NCBI RefSeq assembly: GCF_030812675.1
Contig: NZ_JAUSTE010000007.1
Location: forward strand, 144,430-208,429
Length of the DNA: 64,000 nt
Reading direction: 5' to 3'
From: Sinomonas atrocyanea
GTDB lineage: Bacteria > Actinomycetota > Actinomycetes > Actinomycetales > Micrococcaceae
This document shows positions 34,795 through 44,848 of the stretch, piece after piece. A model generated the notes under the pieces. That model made no database searches. It was not told where the DNA came from and worked only from the letters and a program-made list of their open reading frames with translations. How positions within the stretch are numbered: position 1 is the first letter of the stretch; each line of letters starts with the position of its first letter. The position numbers and the translations under genes were made by a program.

Positions 34795-36894
34795 ATGAAG
34801 GCCGTTGACACCCACCTGCTCACACTGCTCAAGGCGAGCAGCCAGTTCATTGTGCCGATCTACCAGAGGCTCTACTCGTGGCAGGAAACGCACTGCGCCA
34901 AGCTGTGGGCCGACATCGTCCGGGCCGGATCGACGGCAGCCCTCGGTTCCCACTTCACAGGCTCGATCGTCTACGTCGCCAGGGACCAGGCAACCAACAC
35001 CTCAGCCGAGCCGGATCTGATCATTGACGGCCAGCAGCGGGTCACGACGGTGACGCTGATCCTCGCTGCACTGGCTGCGCGGCTCGAGAGGCTTCCGGAG
35101 GATGAGCGGGAGCCATGGGACGGCTTCTCGCCACGTAAGATCCGCAATCGCTACCTCCTCAACGATGACGAGGAGGGCGAGCGCCAGTTCAAGCTGATCC
35201 TGTCCCAGAGCGACAGGCAGGCGCTCATGACCATCCTGCAGGGCGCGGAGCTACCGTCGGGCATGATCACCCGCGTGACCGATAACTATGCCTTCTTCGA
35301 GCAGAAACTCAACGATTCACGCCTGGACCTGGCGGTTGTCTGCCGCGGACTCGACAAGCTCGTCGTCGTCGATGTGAAGCTCGAGCGCGGTGTCGACAAC
35401 CCCCAACTGGTCTTCGAGGCAATGAACTCAACCGGCAAGGAACTGTCCCAGGCCGACTTGATCCGCAACTACGTGCTGATGGACCTGCCGCCTAAGCAGC
35501 AGGAGAAGCTCTACTCGGCCTACTGGCGGCCCATGGAACTCGAGTTCGCCGGTGCGGAGGATAGCCAGTTCGACGAGTTCGTCCGCCACTACCTGACCAT
35601 CAAGACCGGTGAGATCCCGCGCCTTGACGACATCTATGACGGGTTCAAGAATCACGCCGCCGCCTTCACGGCTGCCGACGAGACCATCGAGTCGCTCGTC
35701 ATCGAGCTGCGCCAGTATGCACGCCGGTACTGCGCGATGGCACTAGGCAAGGAATCGGACCCGAAACTTCAGCGCGCTTTCAGGGACCTGGACCAGATCA
35801 AGGCCGACGTCGTATTCCCCTTCCTGCTGGAGGCCTACACAGACTACGAGCTCGGGACCCTGACCCGAGACGACGTGCTCGAGATCGTCGACCTGGTGAC
35901 CTCGTACATCTTCCGCCGCGCAGTCTGCCGAATCCCGACCAACTCGCTGAACAAGACCTTCGCAGGCTTCAGCGCCGCGGTGCGTAAGGACCGCTACCTC
36001 GACAGCGTTAGGGCCAACTTCCTTGGCTTTAGGAGCTACCGCCGGTTCCCGACGGACGCCGAGTTCGTAGCGGACCTCGCGGCCAACGACCTGTACAACT
36101 TCCGCCGGCGCTCGTACTTCCTGCGCATGCTGGAGAACTACGGCCGCAAGGAGCACGTGACGATCGAGGACTACACGATCGAGCACATCATGCCGCAGAA
36201 CGACGACCTGTCCGAAGAGTGGCAGACCGCGCTCGGCGACGACTGGGAGGACGTGCAGCAGAAGTACCTGCATACCCTAGGAAACCTGACGCTGACGGGC
36301 TATAACTCCGAGTACTCCGATCACTCGTTCACCAAGAAGCGCGACATGGAGGGCGGGTTCAAGGACAGCCCACTCCGGCTGAACAGGGGCCTAGGACGGC
36401 TCGAGACCTGGAATGCGAGCGAGATCCAGAAGCGTGCCTCGCGGTTGGCCGATGATGCGCTCAAGATCTGGGCCCGTCCAGAGCTTCCCGCCGAGACGAT
36501 CGCGGAGTTCGAGGGCAAGCGGGCCGAATCTGACTTCACCGTCGAGGACCATCCGCATCTCCTACCGCAGCCGCGCCGGGCCTTGTTCGAGAAGTTCAGT
36601 GCCGAGGTGCTCGCTCTGGACCCGGGTATCACCCGGCAGTTCCTGAAGCTCTACGTCGCGTTCAAGGCCGAAACCAACTTCGTCGATGTCGTGCCCCAGA
36701 AGGCCCGGTTGAGGCTCAGCCTCAATATTCCAATCGAAGCGCTCCGTGACGAGCGCAGCCTTGCTTGGGACGTCAGCGACAAAGGACATTGGGGCAACGG
36801 CCCGACCGAGGTCGGCCTGGACGAGGGCTCCGACCTTGTCTACATCGTCGGGCTGGTCCGCCAGGCGTTCGAGTTCCAGATGGGCGGGGAGTAG
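34795..36894 (+). CDS. GmrSD-type type IV restriction enzyme (DUF262/DUF1524)
   Basis: Protein of 699 aa, ATG 34795 behind GGGGGAAA. The DUF262 NTPase/GmrS part starts with FIVPIYQRLYSWQ (18-30) and has DGQQRVTTVTLI (near 79). The DUF1524 His-Me nuclease (GmrD) part has EHIMPQ (E463, H464) and LGNLTLTGYNSEYSD downstream, as in the family. The last 130 residues resemble a DUF5655-type tail. GmrSD enzymes cut DNA with modified, often glucosylated, cytosine. It is a single gene on its strand between the HelD-like gene and Wadjet. Confidence 0.85.
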   Translation: MKAVDTHLLTLLKASSQFIVPIYQRLYSWQETHCAKLWADIVRAGSTAALGSHFTGSIVYVARDQATNTSAEPDLIIDGQQRVTTVTLILAALAARLERLPEDEREPWDGFSPRKIRNRYLLNDDEEGERQFKLILSQSDRQALMTILQGAELPSGMITRVTDNYAFFEQKLNDSRLDLAVVCRGLDKLVVVDVKLERGVDNPQLVFEAMNSTGKELSQADLIRNYVLMDLPPKQQEKLYSAYWRPMELEFAGAEDSQFDEFVRHYLTIKTGEIPRLDDIYDGFKNHAAAFTAADETIESLVIELRQYARRYCAMALGKESDPKLQRAFRDLDQIKADVVFPFLLEAYTDYELGTLTRDDVLEIVDLVTSYIFRRAVCRIPTNSLNKTFAGFSAAVRKDRYLDSVRANFLGFRSYRRFPTDAEFVADLAANDLYNFRRRSYFLRMLENYGRKEHVTIEDYTIEHIMPQNDDLSEEWQTALGDDWEDVQQKYLHTLGNLTLTGYNSEYSDHSFTKKRDMEGGFKDSPLRLNRGLGRLETWNASEIQKRASRLADDALKIWARPELPAETIAEFEGKRAESDFTVEDHPHLLPQPRRALFEKFSAEVLALDPGITRQFLKLYVAFKAETNFVDVVPQKARLRLSLNIPIEALRDERSLAWDVSDKGHWGNGPTEVGLDEGSDLVYIVGLVRQAFEFQMGGE

Positions 36895-37098
36895 GCTGCA
36901 GGCCACCAGCGGGCGGATGTCACGATTGTGATACGCGGGACCATGCTGGCACTTTATGGCGCAGCGAAGGTTCGATGGGGCAGAGAGAGCCGGCGACGGT
37001 ATCGGAAACGCCACTGCATGCATCGTCTGGGACACCGCGGACGGTGCTCTACACGTGCAAGACCTCGGCCACGGGCACCCGGCTGCGCTGGCGGCAGT

Positions 37099-37133
37099 AG
37101 GGCCGCCAGCGCCGGCGCGCGCTATACGGCCCT
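37099..37133 (-). terminator. Hairpin after jetD
   Basis: AGGGCCG (37099-37105) pairs with CGGCCCT (37127-37133), with a further GCGC pairing inside, directly at the jetD stop. No T-run. The plus-strand DUF262 gene also ends toward it, 238 bases away, and I see no gene between. Confidence 0.35.
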
Positions 37134-38353
37134 TAGGCCTTCCACCCAGAGGCGGCCGCCGCGATCCTCTCCAAGGCCCAGTCCCAGCTCACGTACTCCT
37201 GCTCGAGGCGCACCCCCGCCCACCCGTCCGGGACCAGATCGCCGCCGGTCAGCGCGTCATAGACCTCGCCCTCCTCGGCGGTGAGCCGCGTCAGCGCCGC
37301 CCTCGTGGGTCGGGGGTCCTCGACCCAGAGCTCGGCATGTGCTGCGAGCGTCTCCTGGTCCATGAGCAGGCTCTCGACGTGCGGATGCGAGGCGCGGAGC
37401 TGGTCCAGGACGGCGAAGCCGTGCGAGTCCAGGTCCCCCCAGTACAGGAGAGGGAAGGCCGAGAGCCATTCCGGCACCCGCGTGCCCGAGCCGAACCCCG
37501 CCCCGAAGACGGCCAGCGCACCGGGCAGCGGCGGCAGCGAAAGGAACGTGACCTTGTTCTCGACGACGATGACGGTCCGCAGGTCAAGGCGCAGTCTGGC
37601 GAAGTCGTCCACGCGGAGCACCACGTCCGTGGCCCCTCCAGGGAATGCCAACGCGGGGTCGAGCAGCCGGAATCGTACCGGCGCCGGCTCGGTCAGGAGC
37701 CCGTGCCGCGCCTCGAAGCCGCCCGCCGCCCGGTCGGGATCGATGGCCGTGACGAGCTCGTCGAGGGTCCGCCGGCGCGTCTCGAGGAACTTCGTGTGGA
37801 TCCCGGGAAGCGACAGCTGCCGGAGGTACACGCCCGGCGCGGGATGGTCCGCGAACCAGCGCGCGGCCCGGACTAGGTCCGGCAGATCCCTGCGCACCTC
37901 GAGCGCATGCAGCGCCCGCCGGCACAGCCACCCCTCAAGCCCTGGCTCCGCGGCGAGGACCGTGTCGGCGACCCGCACGAACGACTCGAGGTCCCGCCGT
38001 CGTCCGATGAACCCCGCCTCGTCCGCGGGGGAGGCGAAGACCGCGGCCGCTGGCACGAGGTTCGCCCCGATCGTTGTCCGCCCCGCCTCCGCTGTCTCGA
38101 GGGTGAACGGCCCTGACCCGCCAGCGCCGGCCGCCGCGTGCAGCTCCGCGGCCCACGCCCGCGCGGCAGCGTAGTCGTCCCGCAGCTGGGCGGCGGTGGG
38201 GCGCCTGAGCGGACGACGGCGCGGGTAGGCCCCCGTGGGCCGGATCGCCTCCCGCAGGAGCTCGCCCCGGTCCCAGGACCGCTGCGCGGCCGACTTCAGC
38301 TCCGCAACCCCCGTCCAGCCGCCAGGGCGGCCGCGCACCTTCTCAGCCGGCAC
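37133..38353 (-). CDS. jetD: Wadjet JetD nuclease (DUF3322/DUF2220)
   Basis: Protein of about 406 aa. The N-terminal DUF3322 part opens with GRPGGWTGVAELKSAAQRSW, and LYWGDLDSHGF and VIVVENKVTFLSL give the Asp pair and Glu of the TOPRIM-type DUF2220 domain. JetD is the nuclease that cuts plasmid DNA once the JetABC loop extruder stalls on a small circle. Start is uncertain: GTG 38353 (AGGAG 10 bases upstream) overlaps the jetC stop by 11 bases; GTG 38371 and GTG 38338 are also possible. Last gene of jetABCD. Confidence 0.9.
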   Translation of the reverse strand: MPAEKVRGRPGGWTGVAELKSAAQRSWDRGELLREAIRPTGAYPRRRPLRRPTAAQLRDDYAAARAWAAELHAAAGAGGSGPFTLETAEAGRTTIGANLVPAAAVFASPADEAGFIGRRRDLESFVRVADTVLAAEPGLEGWLCRRALHALEVRRDLPDLVRAARWFADHPAPGVYLRQLSLPGIHTKFLETRRRTLDELVTAIDPDRAAGGFEARHGLLTEPAPVRFRLLDPALAFPGGATDVVLRVDDFARLRLDLRTVIVVENKVTFLSLPPLPGALAVFGAGFGSGTRVPEWLSAFPLLYWGDLDSHGFAVLDQLRASHPHVESLLMDQETLAAHAELWVEDPRPTRAALTRLTAEEGEVYDALTGGDLVPDGWAGVRLEQEYVSWDWALERIAAAASGWKA

Positions 38354-41300
38354 GCCGGTCCCGCTCCTCACGGTACTCCTGGATCGTCATGTTCCGCAGC
38401 CGCGAGTCCTGCCCGGTGGGATTCGCGACGAAGCCGACATGGGCCACGTACGGCTCGATCACGTGGATCTTCTGTAGCGGCGTGACCACGAGCAGCTGGA
38501 GCCGCATGCGACGGAACAGCTCGAGCCCGTACCGCGCAGACTCATCGGAGCCGCGGCCGAACGCCTCATCGATCACCACGAAGCGAAAGCTGCGCTCGGG
38601 GCTGCGTCCCCGCTCGGCGGACTGGGTTCCCGCGAGCCCGAACTGGAACGCGAGCGCCGCGGCGAGGATCGTGTAGGCGAGCTTCTCCTTCTGGCCGCCT
38701 GACTTGCCGCCGGAGTCCGTGAAGTGCTCGTGCTCCTCGCCGGTCTCGGTCCACTTCTCCGAGGCGCTGAACGTGAACCACTGGCGCACGTCGGTGACCT
38801 TCGCGGTCCACCGGGCATCCAGCGCGGTGAGCCCTTGGCGTCCCCGGAACCGCTCCACGAGCTTCTCGACCTGGAGGAACTTCTGCTCGGAGTACTGCTC
38901 CTCCGCGCCGAGCGTCCCCTCCGAGCAGGCCCGCAGGTCCGCCACGAACTCGCGCACGTCCGAATCGGTGGTGGGCTGGAGCTCGAGCTGGATGTGCCGG
39001 CCGGGGTTGTATTCGATCTCGGCGAGGGAGGCGTTGATCTCCCGGATCCTGCCGGCGATCACGGTCTTGCGTCCCTCGAGGAACGCGTTGAACCCGACGA
39101 CCTCGTTGATCGTGTTCTGGTTCAGCGACTCCTTGAAGCGCTCCTCGAAGCGGGGCAGGTCGTTGCCCTGCAGCTGCTCGAGCAGCGCGCTGTACTCGGG
39201 AGCCGCGTCGAGCGACTCGTCGAAGTCCGTGGTCTCCGTGGGGTAGGCGGCGCGGAAGGCCGCCATGAGGTTGATCGTCTTCTCGGCGGCGGCCGCCACG
39301 CGCTTGTTGAGCGCGTCCAACTCGCCTTGGAGCTGCTCCCGGACCCGGGTCTGCGCCCGCTCGGCGTTCTTGTAGGTGAGCTCCTCGTCGCCGAGCACCG
39401 CCTCGGCGAGCGCCGCGATCTCCGCCGCCAGCCCGGCGTCGTCCGTGATCGGATGCTCGGCGAGAATTCCGCGGCACTCCTCGATCGCCTCGGCGATCGC
39501 GCGCTCCTCGTTCTCGTTCGCCCCGATCCGCTTCTCCACGGCGGAGGCCTTCTCCCGCACCCGGCCCAGGCGCACGACGGCGGCTGCCTCCTTCGCGGCC
39601 AGCGCGGCCAGGACGTCGCTCGCCTCCTCGATCTGCGCCTTCTCGGCCGTCAGGTCCTCGATGCGGCGCGACGTGCCGCGCCAGTCGATGTCCTCGAAGG
39701 ACGTGCCGTGCAGCTTGCCGAGGTCCTGCTGGCCGTGGGCCAGCTCGCCGAGGCCATTGATGGTCCGCGCGATTTGCGCGTCCAGGGCCGCGAGCCCGGC
39801 CTCGGCGGCGTCGAGGTCTGTACGGAGCCGGGCGACCTTTTCGGTGTTGTCCCAGCCGAGGACGTACTCGCGCCGGTCCGTGATGTCGCGGCGGTCGTCC
39901 TTCTCATGCCGCCCTCCGCCGGTCTTGAGCTGGCCGTTGGGCGTGACGGCCCTGGCCGAGCGGCGGAACTCGGCGAGGTCCTCGCAGCACCGGTGGTCGA
40001 AGCGGCGCGATAGCTCGCCAAGCAGGAACTCGCGGAACGGGGTTCCCGGCTTGACCGTGATCTTCGAGCCGAGCGTCCCGGGCTCGGGCTGGGCCGCGGG
40101 TCCCGGGCGGGAGTCCGCGACTCTGAGGTACACGAGGCGGGCCCGCAGGTTGTTCGCATCAACCCACGAGCTCACGGCCGCGTAGTGCTCGTCGGGGACG
40201 AGGAGCGAGAGCGCGAACCCGCGCAGCGTCCGCTCTGCGGCGCCCTCCCACAGCGACTCGCCGTCCCGAACCCGCAGCAGCTCGCCCGCGTACGGAAGCG
40301 CCGACGCGGGCACGCCGGTACCCGCGCACAGGCGGGCGCGCAGCTCGAGCTGGGCCCGGGGCAGCAGGTTCTGCCGCGCGCTGAGGCTGCGCACCTCGTC
40401 GGAGAGCTCCTGCACCCGGCTCGCCGCGTCGCCGCGTTCAGCCGTGCGCCGCGCCAGCTCCCCGTTGAGGGCCTCAGCCCGTTCGCGGAGGCCGGTCTCG
40501 ACCCTGTCGAGACGGCTCGCATTCTGATCGAACGCCACGCGCTCGGCGGGGTCTGCGAGGCCGAGGCGCCCTGCGGCGGCGGCGTAGTCGGCGCCCCTGG
40601 CCTTCTGCCTGGCCTGGACGGCGCGGGCTTCGAGGATAGCCGTGTCGATGGCGGCGAGCCGCCCGCCGCCCTGGGTGCGCAGGTCCTCGCGGATCTGGGA
40701 TAGCTCGGTCTCGACGGCGAGCTCCTCGGCCCGCCGCTCGTCCTTCTCCCGGCCCAGGCGCTCGGCCGTGCGCGCGAGCTCGGCCTGGTGCTCGAGGCTC
40801 AGCCCGAGCCGCTTCGATGTGAACCAGGGCAGGAGCTGGTCCCGCTGGGCGCGGCCGCGGGCCTCACGGCCGGCGAGCTCGGCGTGCCGCGCCGCACCGT
40901 CGCGGACGGGGACGAGCCGGGAGATCTGGTCCTTCGCGCGGAGGACCGCCTCGTGCGCCTTCTTGAGGTCGTCGAAGTGGTGCAGGAGGTTCGCGATGCG
41001 GTCCTGGACGTCGTCGTCGTCGAGCATGTTCGCGCGAACGAACTGCGTGATGTTCTCGACCTGCTTCATTGACACGGTGCGGTGGAACAGCTCCATCGCC
41101 TGCCCGCTGCCGATCCCGAAGTGGCGCTTGAACGCGGACTCGTACTTCTCGAAGGTGTCGAACACGTCGACGCCACTCGCGCGCAGGGTCTTCTTGAGCT
41201 TCGCGGGGTCGCCGCCGAAGTCGGCGAAGTCGGCCGCGATGCCCTGCTCACGTGGGGCGAGCGTGTAGAAGCGGTTCGGCTGGCCGGCCTCCTGGGTTGC

Positions 41301-41765
41301 CCACAGGGTGAGGGCGAGCGTGACGGTCTTATCGAGGACCGCGTTGTGGAACACGCCGAGGACTACGGAGAAGGATCCGGGACCGCGGAGGGCGACCGGC
41401 TTGGAGCTGTCGCCCGCGGCCGTGCGTTCGCTCTTGTGGAAGCCGCGCACGTAGGACATCAGGGTGCGCTCCTTCTTCTGCGCGCCTGCGGCCTTGTTGT
41501 ACTCGATGCGGTGGGCCGGGAGCAGGAGCGTCGTGACGGCGTCGACCACCGTCGACTTGCCCGACCCGATGTCCCCCGTGAGCAGGCTCGTCTCGCCATC
41601 GAGGCGGAAGGTGCGCACCCCGCCGTCGAACGTGCCCCAGTTGAGCAGCTCGAGCCGGTGCAGGCGGAACCCGGGGCGCGGGCCCTCCCCGGAGCCGTCG
41701 GCGCCGATGGCCTCGTCGGCGAGCTCCTCGAGGCCGAAGAGCTGGTCTTGTCCGTCCACGCTCAT
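38343..41765 (-). CDS. jetC: Wadjet JetC SMC-like ATPase
   Basis: Protein of 1140 aa, ATG 41765 overlapping the jetB stop (ATGA). Walker A GDIGSGKST (64-72). Long coiled-coil arms (about 280-480 and 640-900) flank a hinge-like middle. The ABC signature (GGKSGGQKEKLAY) and Walker B FVVIDEAFGRGSD (near 1060) follow. This is the MukB-like motor that extrudes DNA loops to sense small circular plasmids. Length and motifs are complete for the family. Confidence 0.92.
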   Translation of the reverse strand: MSVDGQDQLFGLEELADEAIGADGSGEGPRPGFRLHRLELLNWGTFDGGVRTFRLDGETSLLTGDIGSGKSTVVDAVTTLLLPAHRIEYNKAAGAQKKERTLMSYVRGFHKSERTAAGDSSKPVALRGPGSFSVVLGVFHNAVLDKTVTLALTLWATQEAGQPNRFYTLAPREQGIAADFADFGGDPAKLKKTLRASGVDVFDTFEKYESAFKRHFGIGSGQAMELFHRTVSMKQVENITQFVRANMLDDDDVQDRIANLLHHFDDLKKAHEAVLRAKDQISRLVPVRDGAARHAELAGREARGRAQRDQLLPWFTSKRLGLSLEHQAELARTAERLGREKDERRAEELAVETELSQIREDLRTQGGGRLAAIDTAILEARAVQARQKARGADYAAAAGRLGLADPAERVAFDQNASRLDRVETGLRERAEALNGELARRTAERGDAASRVQELSDEVRSLSARQNLLPRAQLELRARLCAGTGVPASALPYAGELLRVRDGESLWEGAAERTLRGFALSLLVPDEHYAAVSSWVDANNLRARLVYLRVADSRPGPAAQPEPGTLGSKITVKPGTPFREFLLGELSRRFDHRCCEDLAEFRRSARAVTPNGQLKTGGGRHEKDDRRDITDRREYVLGWDNTEKVARLRTDLDAAEAGLAALDAQIARTINGLGELAHGQQDLGKLHGTSFEDIDWRGTSRRIEDLTAEKAQIEEASDVLAALAAKEAAAVVRLGRVREKASAVEKRIGANENEERAIAEAIEECRGILAEHPITDDAGLAAEIAALAEAVLGDEELTYKNAERAQTRVREQLQGELDALNKRVAAAAEKTINLMAAFRAAYPTETTDFDESLDAAPEYSALLEQLQGNDLPRFEERFKESLNQNTINEVVGFNAFLEGRKTVIAGRIREINASLAEIEYNPGRHIQLELQPTTDSDVREFVADLRACSEGTLGAEEQYSEQKFLQVEKLVERFRGRQGLTALDARWTAKVTDVRQWFTFSASEKWTETGEEHEHFTDSGGKSGGQKEKLAYTILAAALAFQFGLAGTQSAERGRSPERSFRFVVIDEAFGRGSDESARYGLELFRRMRLQLLVVTPLQKIHVIEPYVAHVGFVANPTGQDSRLRNMTIQEYREERDRRAG

Positions 41766-42415
41766 GCGCCGTTCCCCTCCTGCGGTGCGTCGCCCGCGAG
41801 CGCGGCCCGGTAGTCCGCGAGCCGGGCATCCAACTCTTCAAGCCACTGTGCGTCCACGAAGGCCTTGATGATCCTGACCACCTCGTAGGACCCTTCCTGC
41901 CCGCGCAGGCGCCTGAGGAAGCCGAGCTCCACGACCTTCTTGATGGTGGTCGAGAGCTGGTCGAGCATCCTGGCCTCGTTGCTCGTCTCGGGCAGGAAGA
42001 CCGCGAGCATCTCGTGCAGCTGGGTCTCGGTCATGATCAGCCGGGTCTCGTCGTTGCGCTGGTCGAATTCGGCGAGCCGTGCCCGCAGGAGCGCCAGCAG
42101 CAGGCTCACAGCGAAGGTGAGCTGGCGCCGGGGGACGAGGCGGGGAAGGTCCGAGTCTGCGTCGTTGCGCGAGCGCAGGAACGCGTAGCCCTCGGCGTCG
42201 TCGAGGAACAGCTCGAGGCCCAGGACGGACACGTAGTCCTGCACGTGCGAGCTCAGCTCCGCGAGCGCCTGCCACAGTTTCTCGTCCGATTCGCGGTAGA
42301 GGACGCCCTTGAACAGGCGGGTGACCACGGCGGGCAGGTCCGCGGGCGTGGCCGCCCCCGGTCCGGCTGCAGCGCTGGCGGCGGGACCGATTCCGGCGTC
42401 CTCGGGCGCGGTCAT
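41762..42415 (-). CDS. jetB: Wadjet JetB (DUF4194, kite-like subunit)
   Basis: Protein of 217 aa, ATG 42415 overlapping the jetA stop (ATGA). A disordered Ala/Pro-rich start of about 25 residues is followed by winged-helix segments (DLPAVVTRLFKGVLYRESDE, SYEVVRIIKAFVDAQWLEEL). It links the JetA kleisin and the JetC heads in the MukE-like position. Confidence 0.9.
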   Translation of the reverse strand: MTAPEDAGIGPAASAAAGPGAATPADLPAVVTRLFKGVLYRESDEKLWQALAELSSHVQDYVSVLGLELFLDDAEGYAFLRSRNDADSDLPRLVPRRQLTFAVSLLLALLRARLAEFDQRNDETRLIMTETQLHEMLAVFLPETSNEARMLDQLSTTIKKVVELGFLRRLRGQEGSYEVVRIIKAFVDAQWLEELDARLADYRAALAGDAPQEGNGA

Positions 42416-43854
42416 GAGGGCCTCACGAAGATGATGCGTTCCACGAAGGCTTCTCTCTGCTCGCCGTCCGCGAGCGTGTAGACCAGGCGCTGTTCGTGCC
42501 CGGTGTCTGTGGTTGCCCACGGTGATTCCGAGGCGAGCTGGAAGTACGCCACGATCTCGGCCAGGCCCTGCTCGATGGGATACGCGTCCACGATGTCGGC
42601 GAGGGTCGCCTGGTCTGCCGACTCGAGGACTGCGTCGATCTGCCCGCGGAGGCGTTCCCGGTCCACGGCGAACTGGTCGAACAGGGCCTCGGCGTCGAGC
42701 CCGGCGTCGTCGGCGACCTCAACGGCGTCGTTGATCAGCACGCGGCCGCTCGGGGAGTAGAGGGGCCGCTCGAAGGGCAGCCCGACGTCCACGTGCTGGG
42801 CTGGCATCTCGGCGGGCGGGCCCGGCGGAGGTGAGCCGCGCAGCGCGAGGGCATGCCCTTCGATGCTGCGGATCAGCGCGATGATGCGCTTGTTCTCGAG
42901 GAACACCTTGTCGTCCAGGAGCCGGCGCAGCTGCTGGGAGAGGCGGCGTACGGTCACCTGGGTCTCCTCGAGCGCCGGGAGCCAGTCCTGGTGCATGGCC
43001 TGGAGTCCGTCGAGGCCAGGGAGGCCCTGTAAGGACTCGATCTGGCCGGCGCGCTCAAGCAGGTCGACGAGCTCGCCCCGTTGGGTGGGGGACATGAGGT
43101 AGTCCCACAGGCCTTGGAAAGTGCGCCCCTGGAGGGAACCTGCGATGTCCTGCCGGTTGGCGAAGATTTCCTCGAGGAGCTCGCCCTGCGTCCCGTCCCA
43201 GGTGGCGATACGCTCGCGCAGCTGGCGGTCGAGGGCGCGGAAGTTCTGCTCGACCTCCCGGAAGTCGGAGAGGAGCTCCTTGGCCTGGTCCGTGAGCTGC
43301 TGGAAATGGTCCCTCGCCTCCGGGGCGCTCATCACGCGGACGTCGCCGCGTGCCACGCGCTCGATTTCCGCGTCGATCCGCTCGCGTTCGGCGTGCAGCT
43401 CCGCGAGCCGCACCTCAGGGTCCGTCTCGGAGCCTTGGACGAGCGACTTGAGCAGGGCGAAGATCCCCGAGAGCCTCGACTGCGTGGCAACGAACTCGCG
43501 GCCCTGCAGGGATTCGACCCAACGGACCACGTCCTCGGTCGAGGCCGTGAGGTCGTAGACGGGCTCGTCGCGGCCCTCGGCGTAGTACTTCCTCAGCCAT
43601 GCCTTCTCGGGGTTCGCCCACTCGTCGAGGTACTCGCCGGCCGGCCGCGGGAACATGCTGTCTCCGGTGCTTTCCCGCACCCGGAAGAGGATGTCCTCGA
43701 GCGAATCGATGAGCTCCTGCCGGCCGAGGTTGCGCCTGTTCGGCTGGATGAAGGCGGCCATGAAGAAAGTGAGGGCCAGCGGCGCCGTCTGGGCGCAGAG
43801 GAGAGACCATCCAGCGTGGTTCTCGCGCAGCGCCCGGATCGTGAAGTAGTCCAC
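42412..43854 (-). CDS. jetA: Wadjet JetA (DUF3375, kleisin-like subunit)
   Basis: Protein of 480 aa, GTG 43854 behind AGGAGGGG; the longer frame upstream is low-complexity. It begins DYFTIRALRENHAGWSLL, typical of DUF3375. The middle is helical (about 170-330) and the C-terminal part has VYTLADGEQREAFVERIIFV. It bridges JetC heads and is the first gene of the operon, so transcription starts in the short gap to 43946. Confidence 0.92.
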   Translation of the reverse strand: MDYFTIRALRENHAGWSLLCAQTAPLALTFFMAAFIQPNRRNLGRQELIDSLEDILFRVRESTGDSMFPRPAGEYLDEWANPEKAWLRKYYAEGRDEPVYDLTASTEDVVRWVESLQGREFVATQSRLSGIFALLKSLVQGSETDPEVRLAELHAERERIDAEIERVARGDVRVMSAPEARDHFQQLTDQAKELLSDFREVEQNFRALDRQLRERIATWDGTQGELLEEIFANRQDIAGSLQGRTFQGLWDYLMSPTQRGELVDLLERAGQIESLQGLPGLDGLQAMHQDWLPALEETQVTVRRLSQQLRRLLDDKVFLENKRIIALIRSIEGHALALRGSPPPGPPAEMPAQHVDVGLPFERPLYSPSGRVLINDAVEVADDAGLDAEALFDQFAVDRERLRGQIDAVLESADQATLADIVDAYPIEQGLAEIVAYFQLASESPWATTDTGHEQRLVYTLADGEQREAFVERIIFVRPS

Positions 43855-43945
43855 GGCACCCCTCCTGCCCGTGTGGTCGGCGCCCGTGGCGGATCCGGGC
43901 GTCGCTCCCATGCTAGGGCGACGCACCGACAGTCCACGGAGCGCC

Positions 43946-44773
43946 TTACGCCGCCTGCGCGAGGAACCGCCGGAAGGCGGAGAGGATCACCTCGGAGGGC
44001 CGGTGCAGGGCGCCGTGGCCAGCGTGCGGGACCACCAGGCTTGTGCTGCCCGGGAGCGACGCCGCGAGCCCGGCGGCGATGCGCCGGAAGTACGCGGGGC
44101 TGTGGGCCCCGGCCAGGAGCAGGAGGGGGGCAGCGATGCCGGCGTACTCGGCAGCGGCCCGCCGGCTGTCCAGCAGCGCGAGCTCGTGCGCCAGGGAGGG
44201 GACCAATTCCTCCCACGCGTGCCCGTCCTTCGTCAGGTGGGCCGCGGCCCACACGAGCGCCCGGGCCGCGGGGTCGGGCAGCGGCACCTTCGCCAGCAGC
44301 GGGTCCATCTCCCGCGAGAAGACCATGACCGCCCCGACGTGGTCGCCCCTCTCGGCCGCGGCCGCCAGCGCGGGGAGCGTGCGCGTGGGAAGGCAGCCGT
44401 CGATGTTGACGGCGGGGTCGTAGACCGCCACCCGGCTGACCGGCAGGCGGAGCGCGGCCTCCAGCGCGATGCCGCCGCCGAAGCTGTGCCCGAGGACCAC
44501 CGAGCTGCCCGTCGCCTCCAGAACTGCCGCCAGATCCTCGAGCTCGGTCTCCATCGAGTATCCGGGCGGCTGCGGGCCCGAGCCGCCGCGGCCCCGGCGG
44601 TCGTACAGGTGGACCGGGATGGTGGCCGAGAGGCTGCTGGCGAACCTGCCGTAGACGGCGGTGCGGGTCAGGCTGCCCGCCGCGAAGACCGCGCCCGGCC
44701 CGACGCCGAAGCTGTAGACGCGTAAGGAGCCGCCGTCTGCGGTCCTGATGGAGCGGAGCTTGATGGCGACCAC
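43946..44773 (-). CDS. Alpha/beta hydrolase
   Basis: Protein of about 275 aa. Nucleophile elbow GHSFGG and a late His in VPHAGHGALH form the catalytic pattern of alpha/beta hydrolases; YDRRGRGGSG fits the oxyanion region. No signal peptide. I start at GTG 44773, which has AGGAAGAA upstream; GTG 44815 lacks a ribosome site. Substrate unknown. It marks the change from defence to general metabolism. Confidence 0.8.
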   Translation of the reverse strand: MVAIKLRSIRTADGGSLRVYSFGVGPGAVFAAGSLTRTAVYGRFASSLSATIPVHLYDRRGRGGSGPQPPGYSMETELEDLAAVLEATGSSVVLGHSFGGGIALEAALRLPVSRVAVYDPAVNIDGCLPTRTLPALAAAAERGDHVGAVMVFSREMDPLLAKVPLPDPAARALVWAAAHLTKDGHAWEELVPSLAHELALLDSRRAAAEYAGIAAPLLLLAGAHSPAYFRRIAAGLAASLPGSTSLVVPHAGHGALHRPSEVILSAFRRFLAQAA

Positions 44774-44848
44774 GGCGGGCTTCTTCCTCGACTGCTGCGC
44801 CCCAGCCCGCACCACTGTGCGGACAGGATAGACCCGCCGGCCGCGTGC

